64,000 nucleotides of DNA. Origin: Gracilimonas sp040882225. GTDB lineage: Bacteria > Bacteroidota > Rhodothermia > Balneolales > Balneolaceae. Position 1 is the stretch's first letter. Each line of letters opens with the position of its first letter. The DNA is taken from the NCBI GenBank assembly GCA_040882225.1, contig JBBEBR010000022.1:1-64000 (forward strand), given 5' to 3'. Positions 7,477 to 16,833 of the stretch are shown here, in pieces. The position numbers and the translations under genes were made by a program. The notes under the pieces were generated by a model. The model ran no database searches. It was not told the origin of the DNA and worked only from the letters and a program-made list of their open reading frames with translations.

Positions 7477-8308
7477 ATTTATTAGTTATTGCACTCAAGG
7501 ATTCCCTGGTTTCTTTCGCTTTTTTTGCAACCAATTCCGGCCAATTCTTTTCATTTTTTCCCGCATAGATAATACCTCTGCTTGAACTTATCAAAGGTAT
7601 TCCGGTATGTTCGCTTAAAACCTTTGTGAGCTCTTTTATTGATCCGCCTTGTGCTCCAATCCCCGGAATTAATAAAGCCGCATTGGGGAAATATTTGATG
7701 ATGGAGGAAACTTCATCTGGGTGAGTGGCTCCAATAACCATTCCATAATAGGTTTCAGTAAAAGAATCTTTCTTTGAAAGCTGATCGGCAATAAACTGGC
7801 TCATCATCTCAAAGCCCCGAAAGGGTTGTTTTAGAAAATCTTCGGCGCCCGAATTGGAAGTTAAAGCTAAAACATAAATTCCTTTGTTTTCATCATTTGA
7901 GAAGGAATCGAGTGTTTCAAAACCCATCAGAGGGTTTAAAGTGATGGCATCTACTTTAAACTGGTCGAAATAGGTTTTTTTATAATGTTCGGCTGTAGAA
8001 TTGATATCGCCTCGTTTGGCATCAGCTATAATGATTTTATCGGAGGGTATGTGATTTATCACTTCCCCAAAAACTGAAAGGCCATTTTTACCTAAAGCTT
8101 CAAAAAAGGCCACATTGAGTTTATATGCTGCACAAAATTCTGAGGTATAATCAATTACAACTTTACAGAAATAGGCGACTTGTTCTTCGGGAGTTTCAAA
8201 TTGCTGCTTTACAGGCCCTGGAAGGAGGCTGAGATCCGGATCTAATCCTACACATAATGTAGACTGAGATTTCTGAATGGATTGGTGCAACTTATTTAAA
8301 AAAGGCAT
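7469..8308 (-). CDS. pyrF: Orotidine 5'-phosphate decarboxylase, long type
   Basis: Last step of UMP synthesis. At 279 residues it belongs to the longer (type 2, mycobacterial-like) PyrF branch. The catalytic motif IADAKRGDINSTA holds K98 and its aspartates; LCVGLDPDL near 18-26 and LIPGIGAQGG are the other substrate-binding segments. It is the first gene of the pyrF-rnhA pair. Confidence 0.95.
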   Translation of the reverse strand: MPFLNKLHQSIQKSQSTLCVGLDPDLSLLPGPVKQQFETPEEQVAYFCKVVIDYTSEFCAAYKLNVAFFEALGKNGLSVFGEVINHIPSDKIIIADAKRGDINSTAEHYKKTYFDQFKVDAITLNPLMGFETLDSFSNDENKGIYVLALTSNSGAEDFLKQPFRGFEMMSQFIADQLSKKDSFTETYYGMVIGATHPDEVSSIIKYFPNAALLIPGIGAQGGSIKELTKVLSEHTGIPLISSSRGIIYAGKNEKNWPELVAKKAKETRESLSAITNKYV

Positions 8309-8384
8309 GTTCTTAATTTTTTTCGAAGATAATATAATTACAATGAATTTGATGCCTTTGTGAAAACAAAAGCCACGGGTTTAC

Positions 8385-9053
8385 CTATAACACAGATTCC
8401 GGGAAAACCTCTTCAAAACCATGTGGTGGTTTTTCGAGTGTCCATGTCTCGAAGTAAAAATGACGCTCTGATCGAAACTTCTTTCCATTTATACTAAAAA
8501 ACCGAAAAGCATTAGGAACAAGATTTTGAAGTGGGAAGAACATATCACGATAAATATTCTTTTTTGAGAATATGTGAAGGTCGAATCCATCCTTAGCCTG
8601 TTCTTTATAAATAACAATCAGACCTTGTTCTAATGCTACTTTTAATTCTGATTTAAAATGTCCGACATTAGAGTTGGCATCAACATGTATGGTTGTGATA
8701 TCGAGTTCAGGACTTTCATTATCAGAAGAAACAACTACAACTTCACCGGTTTTTATAGATTCAACGGCCTCAAAAAGAGAATTAAAACTTTTCTCAGCTG
8801 TATAAAACTTCTTGGGAAAAGCTTCGCCAAGCGCATCCAAAATATTTCGGTATGCGTTCAGTATGTTTATTCCAAAACGTTGATCCTTAAGATCAGTTCC
8901 TGTTAAATAAAATTTTGAATAGGTTGGGTCGGGTTTCATGAAATCGGCAAGAGAAGCCTCAATCTCCTCTGGTGTTTTATTGGCATTCCGCTTTGCCAGT
9001 TCGTCTAATCTTAAATCGTGCTCAAAAATAAGTTTGAAAATGTCGGTGTTCAT
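8385..9053 (-). CDS. Conserved-looking hypothetical protein (222 aa)
   Basis: Soluble protein of 222 residues without a signal peptide, membrane segment or motif I recognise. The C-terminal third is rich in aromatic residues (NAFRFFSING, ERHFYFETWTLEKPP). The frame stays open upstream to 9101, but that extension runs through the terminator hairpin of the pyrophosphatase gene, so the ATG at 9053 (protein beginning MNTDIFKLIF) is the likely start. It lies between hppA and pyrF in the same direction but is probably transcribed separately because a terminator precedes it. Confidence 0.75.
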   Translation of the reverse strand: MNTDIFKLIFEHDLRLDELAKRNANKTPEEIEASLADFMKPDPTYSKFYLTGTDLKDQRFGINILNAYRNILDALGEAFPKKFYTAEKSFNSLFEAVESIKTGEVVVVSSDNESPELDITTIHVDANSNVGHFKSELKVALEQGLIVIYKEQAKDGFDLHIFSKKNIYRDMFFPLQNLVPNAFRFFSINGKKFRSERHFYFETWTLEKPPHGFEEVFPESVL

Positions 9054-9080
9054 TTTGCCATATTTAATTAACGCTGCTAT

Positions 9081-9118
9081 AAAACAAAAAAGCCCCGGCA
9101 ATCACTCGCAGGGGCTTT
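9081..9118 (-). terminator. Terminator of the membrane pyrophosphatase gene
   Basis: Read on the minus strand, AAAGCCCC (9118-9111) pairs with GGGGCTTT (9096-9089) around a 14-nt loop, followed by a T-rich tract. It sits about 20 bp after the hppA stop. Confidence 0.88.
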
Positions 9119-9138
9119 AATAAAGTGAAAAATACCGG

Positions 9139-11364
9139 TTAAATCATAGTTGCAATAACAAGAGCTACAACCGACATCAGCTTAAGAAGGATGTTTAATG
9201 AAGGCCCTGAAGTGTCTTTGAATGGATCACCAACAGTATCACCAACAACTCCGGCTTTGTGTGGCTCAGAACCTTTGCCGTACTCAACTCCGTCGATGGT
9301 AACGCCTTCTTCAATCATTTTCTTAGCGTTATCCCAGGCACCACCGGCGTTAGACTGAAATAAGGCCATCAATACTCCGGCAGAGGTTACACCTGCAAGA
9401 AGTCCGCCCAACATTTGCGCTCCTAAAAGGGGATCATCGCTAACCCAGCCTGGAACAAATCCAAACAGAACAGGAACGATAACTGCTAAAAGGCCCGGAA
9501 GTACCATCTCACGAATAGAAGCTTGTGTAGAAATCTCCACGCACTTTTCGTATTCAGCTTTTCCATCGGCAGCTTCAAAAGTGGTACGGTCCTCATCCGA
9601 CCAATCAGCAAGTGCTTTGCCTTCATTTTTATTCATAGCTGCAAGAGCTTTAGTGAGCTCAGGAATGTCTCGGAACTGTCGGCGAACTTCCTCAATCATG
9701 CTCATCGCTGCACGGCCTACTGCATTCATAGACAGGGCAGAAAACAAGAAGGGAAGCATGGCTCCAACAAAAAGAGCAGCCATTACCGAGGGGTTTGTCA
9801 CGCTAATAATAACTTCTAAGCCGGGGTTAACAGCTTCAAAAGCTGTAATGAAAGCTGCGAAAAGGGCAAGGGCAGTAAGAGCGGCAGAACCGATTGCAAA
9901 TCCTTTACCGATAGCTGCGGTGGTATTTCCAACGGCATCAAGTTTATCAGTTCTCTCACGAACTTCACTGGGAAGTTCAGCCATCTCGGCAATCCCACCG
10001 GCGTTATCAGAAATAGGACCATAGGCATCTACAGCTAATTGAATACCTGTATTTGAAAGCATACCAACAGCGGCAATAGCAATTCCATACAATCCTGCAA
10101 AATGATAGGCGCCCATAATGGCTACCGCAATTATTAGAATAGGAATGGCGGTTGAGATCATCCCAACACCAAGGCCGGCAATAATGTTAGTTGCGGCTCC
10201 GGTAACGGATTGCTTTACAATAGACAAAACTGGTTTTGTGCCTGTACCAGTGTAATGCTCGGTAACTAAGCCGATAGAAAGTCCGGCGGCAAGGCCAAGT
10301 ATGGTAGCCCAAAAAACACCCATTGCTCCATATGTCAATCCACTAAAAGTCCATGTTTCAGGCAACATAATGGTAATTATGAAGTAGGAGGCAATCAACA
10401 TAATGGCTGCGGAAATAAACTCTCCGGTATTCAAAGCTTTTTGAGGGTTCCCACCATCTTTTACACGAACAAAAAAGGTTCCGATAATAGAAGTCACAAT
10501 ACCAACGCCCGCAAGAACCAGTGGAAGCATAACAGCGGAAAGGCCGTTGAACTGATCAGCCCACGCACCGCCATCGATAGTAGCACCTGCAATAAAAGCG
10601 GCTCCAAGAACCATTGTACCAATAATAGATCCTACATAAGATTCGAAAAGATCGGCGCCCATTCCGGCAACATCACCAACGTTATCACCAACGTTATCTG
10701 CAATGGTAGCGGGGTTTAAGGGGTGATCTTCAGGAATGCCTGCTTCAACTTTACCAACAAGGTCGGCGCCAACATCTGCAGCTTTGGTATAGATACCGCC
10801 GCCAACACGGGCAAAAAGTGCAATAGAAGATGCACCAAAAGAAAAGCCTGTAACTATAGCGAGTACTTTATTTACAGCTGAGGAATCTTCAAGGCCAAAC
10901 ACCCCACCAAAAATAATGAAGAGTAAACTTAAACCAAGAACACCGAGGCCAACTACACCTAATCCCATCACAGAGCCACCGGCAAAGGCAACTTCCAGGC
11001 CTTTTCCAAGACTGGTTCGGGCTGCCTGTGTTGTTCTAACGTTTGCTTTGGTGGCCACTTTCATCCCGATAAAACCGGCTAAACCAGAGCATAAAGCACC
11101 AATAATAAATGAAATAGCTACCATCCAACTGGATGTAGCAGGGTCGGCGCTAAGGGCGAGTATCACGGCTACAACTATAACGAAAATGGAAAGAACCTTG
11201 TATTCGGCTCTGAGAAATGCCATGGCGCCGCTTGCAATGCTTTTGCTGATGCGTTCCATTCGCTCGGTTCCTATTTCCTGTTTCGATACCCACGAACTTT
11301 TAAAGAAGGTATATAGTAGAGCCAAAATACCGGCCACTGGTATGAAGTAAATAATAGTATGCAT
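9139..11364 (-). CDS. hppA: Membrane-bound ion-pumping pyrophosphatase
   Basis: Couples PPi hydrolysis to H+ or Na+ transport across the inner membrane. The 741 residues form about 16 membrane segments. Signatures are DVGADLVGKVEAGIPED, DNVGDNVGDVAGMGADLFES and, near the C-terminus, GDTVGDPFKDTSGPSLN, the three acidic Mg-PPi binding loops. The segment GNTTAAIGKGF has alanine where K+-independent enzymes have lysine, so the enzyme is predicted to need K+. Whether it pumps H+, Na+ or both cannot be decided by eye. Monocistronic, with its own terminator. Confidence 0.96.
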   Translation of the reverse strand: MHTIIYFIPVAGILALLYTFFKSSWVSKQEIGTERMERISKSIASGAMAFLRAEYKVLSIFVIVVAVILALSADPATSSWMVAISFIIGALCSGLAGFIGMKVATKANVRTTQAARTSLGKGLEVAFAGGSVMGLGVVGLGVLGLSLLFIIFGGVFGLEDSSAVNKVLAIVTGFSFGASSIALFARVGGGIYTKAADVGADLVGKVEAGIPEDHPLNPATIADNVGDNVGDVAGMGADLFESYVGSIIGTMVLGAAFIAGATIDGGAWADQFNGLSAVMLPLVLAGVGIVTSIIGTFFVRVKDGGNPQKALNTGEFISAAIMLIASYFIITIMLPETWTFSGLTYGAMGVFWATILGLAAGLSIGLVTEHYTGTGTKPVLSIVKQSVTGAATNIIAGLGVGMISTAIPILIIAVAIMGAYHFAGLYGIAIAAVGMLSNTGIQLAVDAYGPISDNAGGIAEMAELPSEVRERTDKLDAVGNTTAAIGKGFAIGSAALTALALFAAFITAFEAVNPGLEVIISVTNPSVMAALFVGAMLPFLFSALSMNAVGRAAMSMIEEVRRQFRDIPELTKALAAMNKNEGKALADWSDEDRTTFEAADGKAEYEKCVEISTQASIREMVLPGLLAVIVPVLFGFVPGWVSDDPLLGAQMLGGLLAGVTSAGVLMALFQSNAGGAWDNAKKMIEEGVTIDGVEYGKGSEPHKAGVVGDTVGDPFKDTSGPSLNILLKLMSVVALVIATMI

Positions 11365-11427
11365 AATTCCCGTTACGTTAGTTTAGGTTTGTTTGCTATG
11401 CCTCAGGTTTGCCCGCCTTTGGCTTGT

Positions 11428-11985
11428 TCAATTGAAGTAATTCATAGCTTTAACGAGGCCGTCTCTGGCAAAGCTGAGTGCGGCATCATGAGCTTTTTGT
11501 TTTGTTATATCAACAATTTCGCGTTCCGGCTTTTGAAACAGAGAAAGTACAAAGTCGACTTGTCTGCCCCTCGGAAAGTTATTCCCGATTCCAAACCTGA
11601 GCCGTGGAAATTCTCTGCTGCCAAGTTCAGATATAATATTTGAAATTCCATTGTGTCCTCCGGCGCTACCCTGGCCCTTCAGCCTGAAATCACCAACTTC
11701 TAAGTTAAGGTCATCATAAATGATGAGGATTTCATCCACCGGAGCCTGATATTTTGCGAGCACTTTTTTCACAGCTACCCCACTTTTATTCATATATGTA
11801 GTTGGTTTAACCAACACCACATTTCTGCCCCGATGTCGCCCCTCCGCAACAACAAATGGCCCGTTTCCGGGGCCAAATGTTGTGGAAAGAGTTTCCGCTA
11901 ATAAATCAACAACCTCAAACCCGATATTATGCCGTGTGCCTTCATATTCCTGTCCGATATTTCCTAATCCAACGATAATGGACAT
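11428..11985 (-). CDS. pth: Peptidyl-tRNA hydrolase
   Basis: Releases tRNA from peptidyl-tRNAs dropped by stalled ribosomes. The 185 residues carry IVGLGNIGQEYEGTRHNIGF at the N-terminus. The catalytic histidine is in TRHN, and GNIG replaces the more usual GNPG. KPTTYMNKSG and GSAGGHNGISNII are the tRNA-binding signatures. It lies 29 bp after rplY in the order prs-rplY-pth, a common bacterial arrangement. Confidence 0.96.
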   Translation of the reverse strand: MSIIVGLGNIGQEYEGTRHNIGFEVVDLLAETLSTTFGPGNGPFVVAEGRHRGRNVVLVKPTTYMNKSGVAVKKVLAKYQAPVDEILIIYDDLNLEVGDFRLKGQGSAGGHNGISNIISELGSREFPRLRFGIGNNFPRGRQVDFVLSLFQKPEREIVDITKQKAHDAALSFARDGLVKAMNYFN

Positions 11986-12014
11986 ATCAAACGGCCACGG
12001 TTAAAGGGTTCTGT

Positions 12015-12710
12015 TTAGTCTTTGTTTTCTTCTTCAGAAGAAGGATCGCCCTCTTCACCTTCAGGAGCATCGCCCTCTTCACCTTCAGGTACTTCTGCGA
12101 TTTCCTCTTCTTCTTCGGCAACACCGGCAAGAAGATTATCAAGGAAGTCGGCCCCTTTAGGAGGTCGAACAGTAACAATAGTCCGGTTCATACCATCAAG
12201 AGGTGTAATACCTTCAAGATTTAAATCCGAAATATGAAAAGACTGGCCGATTCCAAGCGGGCTTATATCAATTTCAAATTCTGAAGGAATCGCATCAGGA
12301 AGTACCCGAATACGTACAAAATTCATTGGTTTGAAAACAAGTCCGCCATTTTCAACCACTCCTTTAGCGTTTCCTTTAATTCTGATGGGAACCCTAAGAG
12401 TAACTTTGTGCTTGTCAGTGAGCACATAAAAGTCTGCATGAATAGGACGGTCGGTAACCGGATCATATTCGGTTCTTTTCAAAAGTGTTTTATATGTTCT
12501 GCCATCTACTTCAAGATCCTGAAGCTTAGTTTGAGGCTTGCGTAAAATTTTCTCAAGCTCCAACTCATCAATAGAAAAATGAACATTCTCTTTAACGTTG
12601 GGGCCGTAAAGAACAGCGGGTACTTGAAAGTCTTCTCTTAAAGCTTTGTTAGCTTTTTTGCCAAGCTCTCTTTTTTTCCCTACAATTTTTACTAATTCTT
12701 GGTTTGCCAT
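12015..12710 (-). CDS. rplY: 50S ribosomal protein L25/TL5 (Ctc type)
   Basis: 5S rRNA-binding ribosomal protein of the long, two-domain type (231 aa). An N-terminal L25 domain begins VGKKRELGKKANKALRE, and VPAVLYGPN is the family signature; a C-terminal TL5 beta domain (about 95-185) follows. The last 40 residues are an acidic tail of E, D, G and P encoded by an imperfect tandem repeat (EGEEGDAPEGEEGDPSS). Co-directional with prs (18 bp upstream) and pth. Confidence 0.94.
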   Translation of the reverse strand: MANQELVKIVGKKRELGKKANKALREDFQVPAVLYGPNVKENVHFSIDELELEKILRKPQTKLQDLEVDGRTYKTLLKRTEYDPVTDRPIHADFYVLTDKHKVTLRVPIRIKGNAKGVVENGGLVFKPMNFVRIRVLPDAIPSEFEIDISPLGIGQSFHISDLNLEGITPLDGMNRTIVTVRPPKGADFLDNLLAGVAEEEEEIAEVPEGEEGDAPEGEEGDPSSEEENKD

Positions 12711-12728
12711 AATGCGGTTATCTTAATC

Positions 12729-13661
12729 TTAATTATCAAACAGTGCACTTATTGTGTCGTTAGTGTGAATGCGTTGTATAGCTTCAGCAAAAATATTAGC
12801 AATGCTTAAAACCTTAATTTTGTGTGAAGGTTGGCGAAGCTGAACGGTATCTGTTACTAACAACTCATCAATTGGTGAATCTTCTATTCGCTGAAATGCC
12901 GGGCCCGATAAAATCGGATGTGTACATATTGCAATAATATTTAATGCGCCCCGCTCTTTTAGGGCAGACGCAGCATTGGTTAACGTTCCGGCGGTGTCGA
13001 TCAAATCATCGACAATTAACACATTCTTTCCTTCTACCTCACCAATCAAGTTCATGATTTCAGACTGATTGGCTTTTGGCCTTCTTTTATCAATAAAAGC
13101 GAGACTGGCGCCTAATTTTTTGGAATAAGCACGAGCCATCTTAAGGCTTCCCACATCCGGGGCCACTACCACCAGATTATCAATTGGGTTTTTGGTAAAA
13201 TGATCTATAAAAGCCCGGCTCGCATATAAATGATCGAGTGGGATATCAAAAAATCCTTGAATCTGAGCAGCATGTAAATCCATCGTTAACACGCGGTCGG
13301 CTCCAGCTTTTACCAGCAAATTTGCCATTAGCTTAGAGCCGATAGAAACCCGAGGCTGATCTTTTCGATCTTGCCGGGCATAACCAAAATAAGGAATCAC
13401 AGCCGTTACTCTTTTCACTGACGCTCGTTTCGCGGCATCAAGCAAAAGCAGCAACTCAATAATATTGTCGCCTGGAGGCGGAGTAGACTGTAACACAAAA
13501 ATATCTTCTCCCCGAATGCTTTGCTCATACTTTACATACAATTCGCCATCCGAGAATTTTTTGATGGTGACTTCACCCAAAGATGTACCATACTCCTCAG
13601 CAATAGCTCTTGCCAAAGCCGGATTGCTTGTACCGGAAAATATCGCGAGGGGAGTCTCCAC
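12729..13661 (-). CDS. prs: Ribose-phosphate pyrophosphokinase
   Basis: Makes PRPP from ribose 5-phosphate and ATP for nucleotide, histidine and tryptophan synthesis. Family motifs are FSGTSNPALA near the start, DRKDQPR in the regulatory flexible loop, MDLHAAQIQGFFDIPLDHLYA in the ATP/metal site and VDDLIDTAGTL as the PRPP loop. No ATG is available. GTG at 13661 (METPLAIFSG) is chosen because the family starts close to FSGTSNP and a GAAGG lies about 10 bp upstream; TTG at 13679 is the alternative. First gene of prs-rplY-pth. Confidence 0.94.
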   Translation of the reverse strand: METPLAIFSGTSNPALARAIAEEYGTSLGEVTIKKFSDGELYVKYEQSIRGEDIFVLQSTPPPGDNIIELLLLLDAAKRASVKRVTAVIPYFGYARQDRKDQPRVSIGSKLMANLLVKAGADRVLTMDLHAAQIQGFFDIPLDHLYASRAFIDHFTKNPIDNLVVVAPDVGSLKMARAYSKKLGASLAFIDKRRPKANQSEIMNLIGEVEGKNVLIVDDLIDTAGTLTNAASALKERGALNIIAICTHPILSGPAFQRIEDSPIDELLVTDTVQLRQPSHKIKVLSIANIFAEAIQRIHTNDTISALFDN

Positions 13662-13725
13662 TATGTAAAAGGCCTTCAATTCAGGTTTATAAAAAAAAGA
13701 AACAAAGTTTAAAATCTCTGTTCCA

Positions 13726-13758
13726 TAAATAAAAAGGATGGCTTTAAAGTCATCCTTT
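13726..13758 (-). terminator. Terminator after tRNA-Gln
   Basis: On the minus strand AAAGGATG (13758-13751) pairs with CATCCTTT (13740-13733) and runs into TTTTTATTTAT. It lies a few bases after the tRNA-Gln 3' end. Confidence 0.8.
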
Positions 13759-13770
13759 AGAAATATTGAG

Positions 13771-13841
13771 TTGCCCGGGGAGGATTCGAACCCCCACTGA
13801 CTGGACCAAAACCAGCTGTCCTGCCATTAGACGACCGGGCA
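13771..13841 (-). tRNA. tRNA-Gln (anticodon TTG)
   Basis: Complete cloverleaf on the minus strand: acceptor TGCCCGG with CCGGGCA (7 bp), D arm with AATGGCA, anticodon loop TTTTGGT giving anticodon TTG, and T loop TTCGAAT. Discriminator A is at 13771 and CCA is not encoded. Confidence 0.96.
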
Positions 13842-13889
13842 ATTCATGTCATTGACAGACTCCAAAGATAGAAATCACTTTAAAAGCAA

Positions 13890-15056
13890 TCAAGACGGAA
13901 TCGCTTTTTTTAGTACTAAACATTCAGAGCAAGAGCCGGTGTTGCAATAGGATTTTAATTGATGAACAGCCCCTAATTTTTTTCGGTATTTAGCATCGTC
14001 CAAATTCAGAGTATTGAATTTTGATAGAAGAGATGCAGGAATGGGTGTTTTTAGTTGAGTCCAAAGAGTAAGTGCGGACTCAGAAAGTTTCGAGTACGCG
14101 AATAAATTACCTAAAACATATAGCGATGGAAGAAATACGGTGCCAAATAAAATTTGAAACCGGCTGGTTTTTTTGAGCGGGGAATTTTCAAACCATGTGT
14201 CCCAAAGTTCAGCCGCATTCGGTTTTAAGAATTCACCAAAAGGCTGGTTCAGAATTTCATGAGTAAGTTCTACAGCTTCTTCAATTCTGAGTTTGGGATG
14301 ACTGGCCGGCCGCACCGCTTTCATATTCCAACTAATTTCCGATTGGTTGGAACGAAACCCGGCAACGCTATAGGCTATTTCCAGTGTTTCGGCTACATTC
14401 CCTGTTATCTCTTCATCCAAGAGAATCATAGCAACCTGTTGCATGGCCTTACGATTGTGTGAAATTCCAAGGCCATCCCAAAGTGAAATAATAAGGGCGT
14501 GTTTCCAGGCTGTAGCAGGCAGAAGTTCAGGGTCGTAGAAACGAAAGAAATCATTCGCCTTCTTTTCAAAATACTCGGTATGTGCTTTTTGAATTTGCTG
14601 ATGAAAAGCTTCCTCTGAAATAAAATGAAGCCCGGAAGAGCAGGGAAGATTTGAAGGCTGTTCAAAACTCTTCAAAAACAAGTGCAGTTCTTTAGATAAA
14701 TAAGGAAGAAGATTCAGGGTAAATGGGCTGCTATTATTTTGGCAGAAGATTGCCGAAGCCTCATGATCCGCAACTACATGTAAGATCACAGAATTAAAAT
14801 TCTCATCATTTTGATGCCCATGATATTCCCAGTTTTTCGCTTTCGTATGAATTTCAACATCACCGTGCCACGATATGCCATCAATTTGAATAGAGGCCCT
14901 TTTGAAATCGGGGCCATCAGATTTGTTTAACCGGCCTTTATCAGCAATGGTAATAGGTTTCCCACATGTTGTACTCAGGCTGGTAAAATCGAATAACAGA
15001 TTTTCCCAAATCCACTGAAGAAATGCCTCTGAATGTTGAAAATCAGTTTCAGCCAT
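13890..15056 (-). CDS. DUF2851 family protein
   Basis: Soluble protein of 388 residues matching DUF2851, common in Bacteroidota-related genomes and without an assigned function. The N-terminal pattern GRLNKSDGPDFKRASIQIDG then SWHGDVEIH is the family hallmark; its D/E and H residues suggest a metal or nuclease-like site, but this is unproven. The C-terminus ends in a cysteine cluster (CNTGSCSECLVLK) that could bind a metal. The start overlaps the upstream YtxH gene by 8 bp, so they form an operon. Confidence 0.88.
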   Translation of the reverse strand: MAETDFQHSEAFLQWIWENLLFDFTSLSTTCGKPITIADKGRLNKSDGPDFKRASIQIDGISWHGDVEIHTKAKNWEYHGHQNDENFNSVILHVVADHEASAIFCQNNSSPFTLNLLPYLSKELHLFLKSFEQPSNLPCSSGLHFISEEAFHQQIQKAHTEYFEKKANDFFRFYDPELLPATAWKHALIISLWDGLGISHNRKAMQQVAMILLDEEITGNVAETLEIAYSVAGFRSNQSEISWNMKAVRPASHPKLRIEEAVELTHEILNQPFGEFLKPNAAELWDTWFENSPLKKTSRFQILFGTVFLPSLYVLGNLFAYSKLSESALTLWTQLKTPIPASLLSKFNTLNLDDAKYRKKLGAVHQLKSYCNTGSCSECLVLKKAIPS

Positions 15057-15333
15057 CTTCCGAGAATGTTAAATCGTCGGTAGCTTCATATAAATCAGGA
15101 AGTGAGTCTTGCACTGTTTTCTTTATTCCTTTAGAGACGCGGTCAATCCTTTTCTCGCTTTCTTCCACAATTTTGTGGCCTTTATCTTCTAACCATTCTT
15201 TTGTTTCTTTTGAATGGCTACTTACCCATTTCCGATTCTCTTGCCCCGATTTCGGGGTTAGAAGCAAACCGGTAACTAAGCCTCCGGAGAATGCTGTAAG
15301 GGTAATAAATAGATTTTTTAATCCTTTGTTCAC
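15049..15333 (-). CDS. YtxH domain membrane protein
   Basis: A 94-residue protein with one N-terminal membrane segment containing GGLVTGLLLTPKSGQENR, the YtxH signature, followed by a charged amphipathic helix. Such proteins are small envelope-associated stress proteins of unclear role. The start is GTG, supported by a strong Shine-Dalgarno site (GGAGAGG, 4 bp upstream). Overlaps the DUF2851 gene by 8 bp. Confidence 0.88.
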   Translation of the reverse strand: MNKGLKNLFITLTAFSGGLVTGLLLTPKSGQENRKWVSSHSKETKEWLEDKGHKIVEESEKRIDRVSKGIKKTVQDSLPDLYEATDDLTFSEDG

Positions 15334-15442
15334 GTTTCCTCTCCTTTATTTAGAATGTCTTTTAAATTACAACTTCTTTTAGGAAGTTTTTGATATTTTA
15401 AACTTAAGTTCAAAATTTAATATATAATTCCACCCTGAATTT

Positions 15443-15937
15443 ATGAAGAGACAAATTATTTTGATGGATAAAGCACGTATGCGGCGAACGCTCAGGCGCA
15501 TGGCAATTCAGGTTTGGGAAAGGGTAAAAGATTTTGACCAAATAGTTCTTATTGGGTTGAATGAAAGAGGCCTCGCCACTGCCAATGAGTTAGCGGAACA
15601 CCTGTCCAAACTGGTGCAGATAGATGTGAAGGTGGTTCAATTTACGGTTGATGATTCCAATTCAAAAAAGAACATTCCAAACTGTAACGACAAATTTGTA
15701 CTGCTCGTTGATGATGTGATTTTTTCCGGGAAAACCATGTTCGATGCCCTCTCTGCGGTATGTAGTATCAATGAACCTGCGAGTATTGAAATTGCCGCTT
15801 TGCTCGACAGAGGCCACCGCGCTTATCCCTTGCGAACCGATTTGACAGGCATAAAAGTACCAACAAAACTCGGGGAACATATAGAGGTGATGCTTAAAGA
15901 AGGAACGCTGGAACAGGCAGTTCTATTTAAAAACTGA
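15443..15937 (+). CDS. PyrR-like phosphoribosyltransferase
   Basis: Type I phosphoribosyltransferase fold of 164 residues. LLVDDVIFSGKTMFDAL is the PRPP-binding motif and IGLNERGLATANELAEHL the PPi loop region. It is closest in pattern to PyrR (uracil phosphoribosyltransferase and pyr attenuation regulator), but no pyr operon or attenuator is adjacent, so whether it regulates anything is unknown. The gene lies 21 bp before the DUF3078 gene. Confidence 0.85.
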   Translation: MKRQIILMDKARMRRTLRRMAIQVWERVKDFDQIVLIGLNERGLATANELAEHLSKLVQIDVKVVQFTVDDSNSKKNIPNCNDKFVLLVDDVIFSGKTMFDALSAVCSINEPASIEIAALLDRGHRAYPLRTDLTGIKVPTKLGEHIEVMLKEGTLEQAVLFKN

Positions 15938-15958
15938 AAATTCAAATTCAAATTACCC

Positions 15959-16831
15959 ATGAAAACTATCTACAAACTACTTTTTAGTTCATTTCTTTTT
16001 CTATTAGTCTCTCAATCAGCCATTGCGCAAACAATCACTATTCCGGATACTCTCTCGGGTTGGAATCAATCTTGGGTTGCCGGCCTGAATGGTTCGCAGG
16101 CTTCTTATAGTAATTGGTCGCAGGGTGGCGTGAGTTCCGTAAGTGGAACCGCCTCTTCTGTACTCAGTTTATTATATAAAAAAGGCCAGTATGGATACGG
16201 TTTTAGGCTGAACCTGAAGTACGGACAATCTAACATCAAGGGACAGGGAGTTCGGAAAACGGATGATGTAATCTCCATTCGAAACCGCTTCGCATATACT
16301 TTTGAAAGTGAAGGGGATTTATCGGCATTTGCAACGGCGAAACTGGAAACACAATTTGCCCGTGGTTATGAATATGATGCTGCCGTAGCCGGAGGCGACT
16401 CTCTCATTTCCGACTTTTTTGCCCCGGCGTATTTCACCGAGTCAATTGGAATAGCTTATCAGCCGAATGATAATCTCACTTTCGAAGGGGGCTTGGGCTT
16501 AAAACACACCGTGGTAATTGATGATGATTTAGCACCGGTTTATGGGCTTGATCCGGGTAATAATTTACGCAATGAGGTAGGCCTTACCACCGGAATCAGT
16601 TATGAAAATGAGGTTTTTGATGAAATAGTTTATGCTACCAGCCTCGAAACCTTTACCAATTTTATGACAAGCATTGACAAAACAGACGTGATCTGGAAAA
16701 ACGAATTGGTAGGCCGGATCAACAGGTTGGTAAACGCTTCTTTTCAATTTGAGCTTCGATACGATGACGATTTCTCCAGCGAAATTCAGCTCAAGCAGGT
16801 GCTTTCCGCCGGTATCTCAGTTAATCTTTAT
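15959..16831 (+). CDS. DUF3078 outer-membrane-type protein
   Basis: Protein of about 291 residues with a clear signal peptide (hydrophobic LLFSSFLFLLV, cleavage after AIAQ). It is followed by GWNQSWVAGLNGSQASYSNW, the DUF3078 signature, and alternating beta-strand sequence to the C-terminus, consistent with an outer-membrane beta-barrel. Function unknown. The stop codon TGA (16832-16834) shares its last base with the ATG of the next gene, so translation of the two is coupled. Confidence 0.85.
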
Positions 16832-16833
16832 TG

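Noticed and set aside
9581..10024. 147-codon plus-strand frame opposite hppA
   Set aside because: It is antisense to the conserved pyrophosphatase core and its A/S/T/R-rich composition is the expected shadow of membrane-helix codons.
12015..12178. Tandem acidic-codon repeat at the rplY 3' end considered as a DNA repeat of interest
   Set aside because: Acidic low-complexity tails are normal for long L25/TL5 proteins, so this is ordinary coding sequence.
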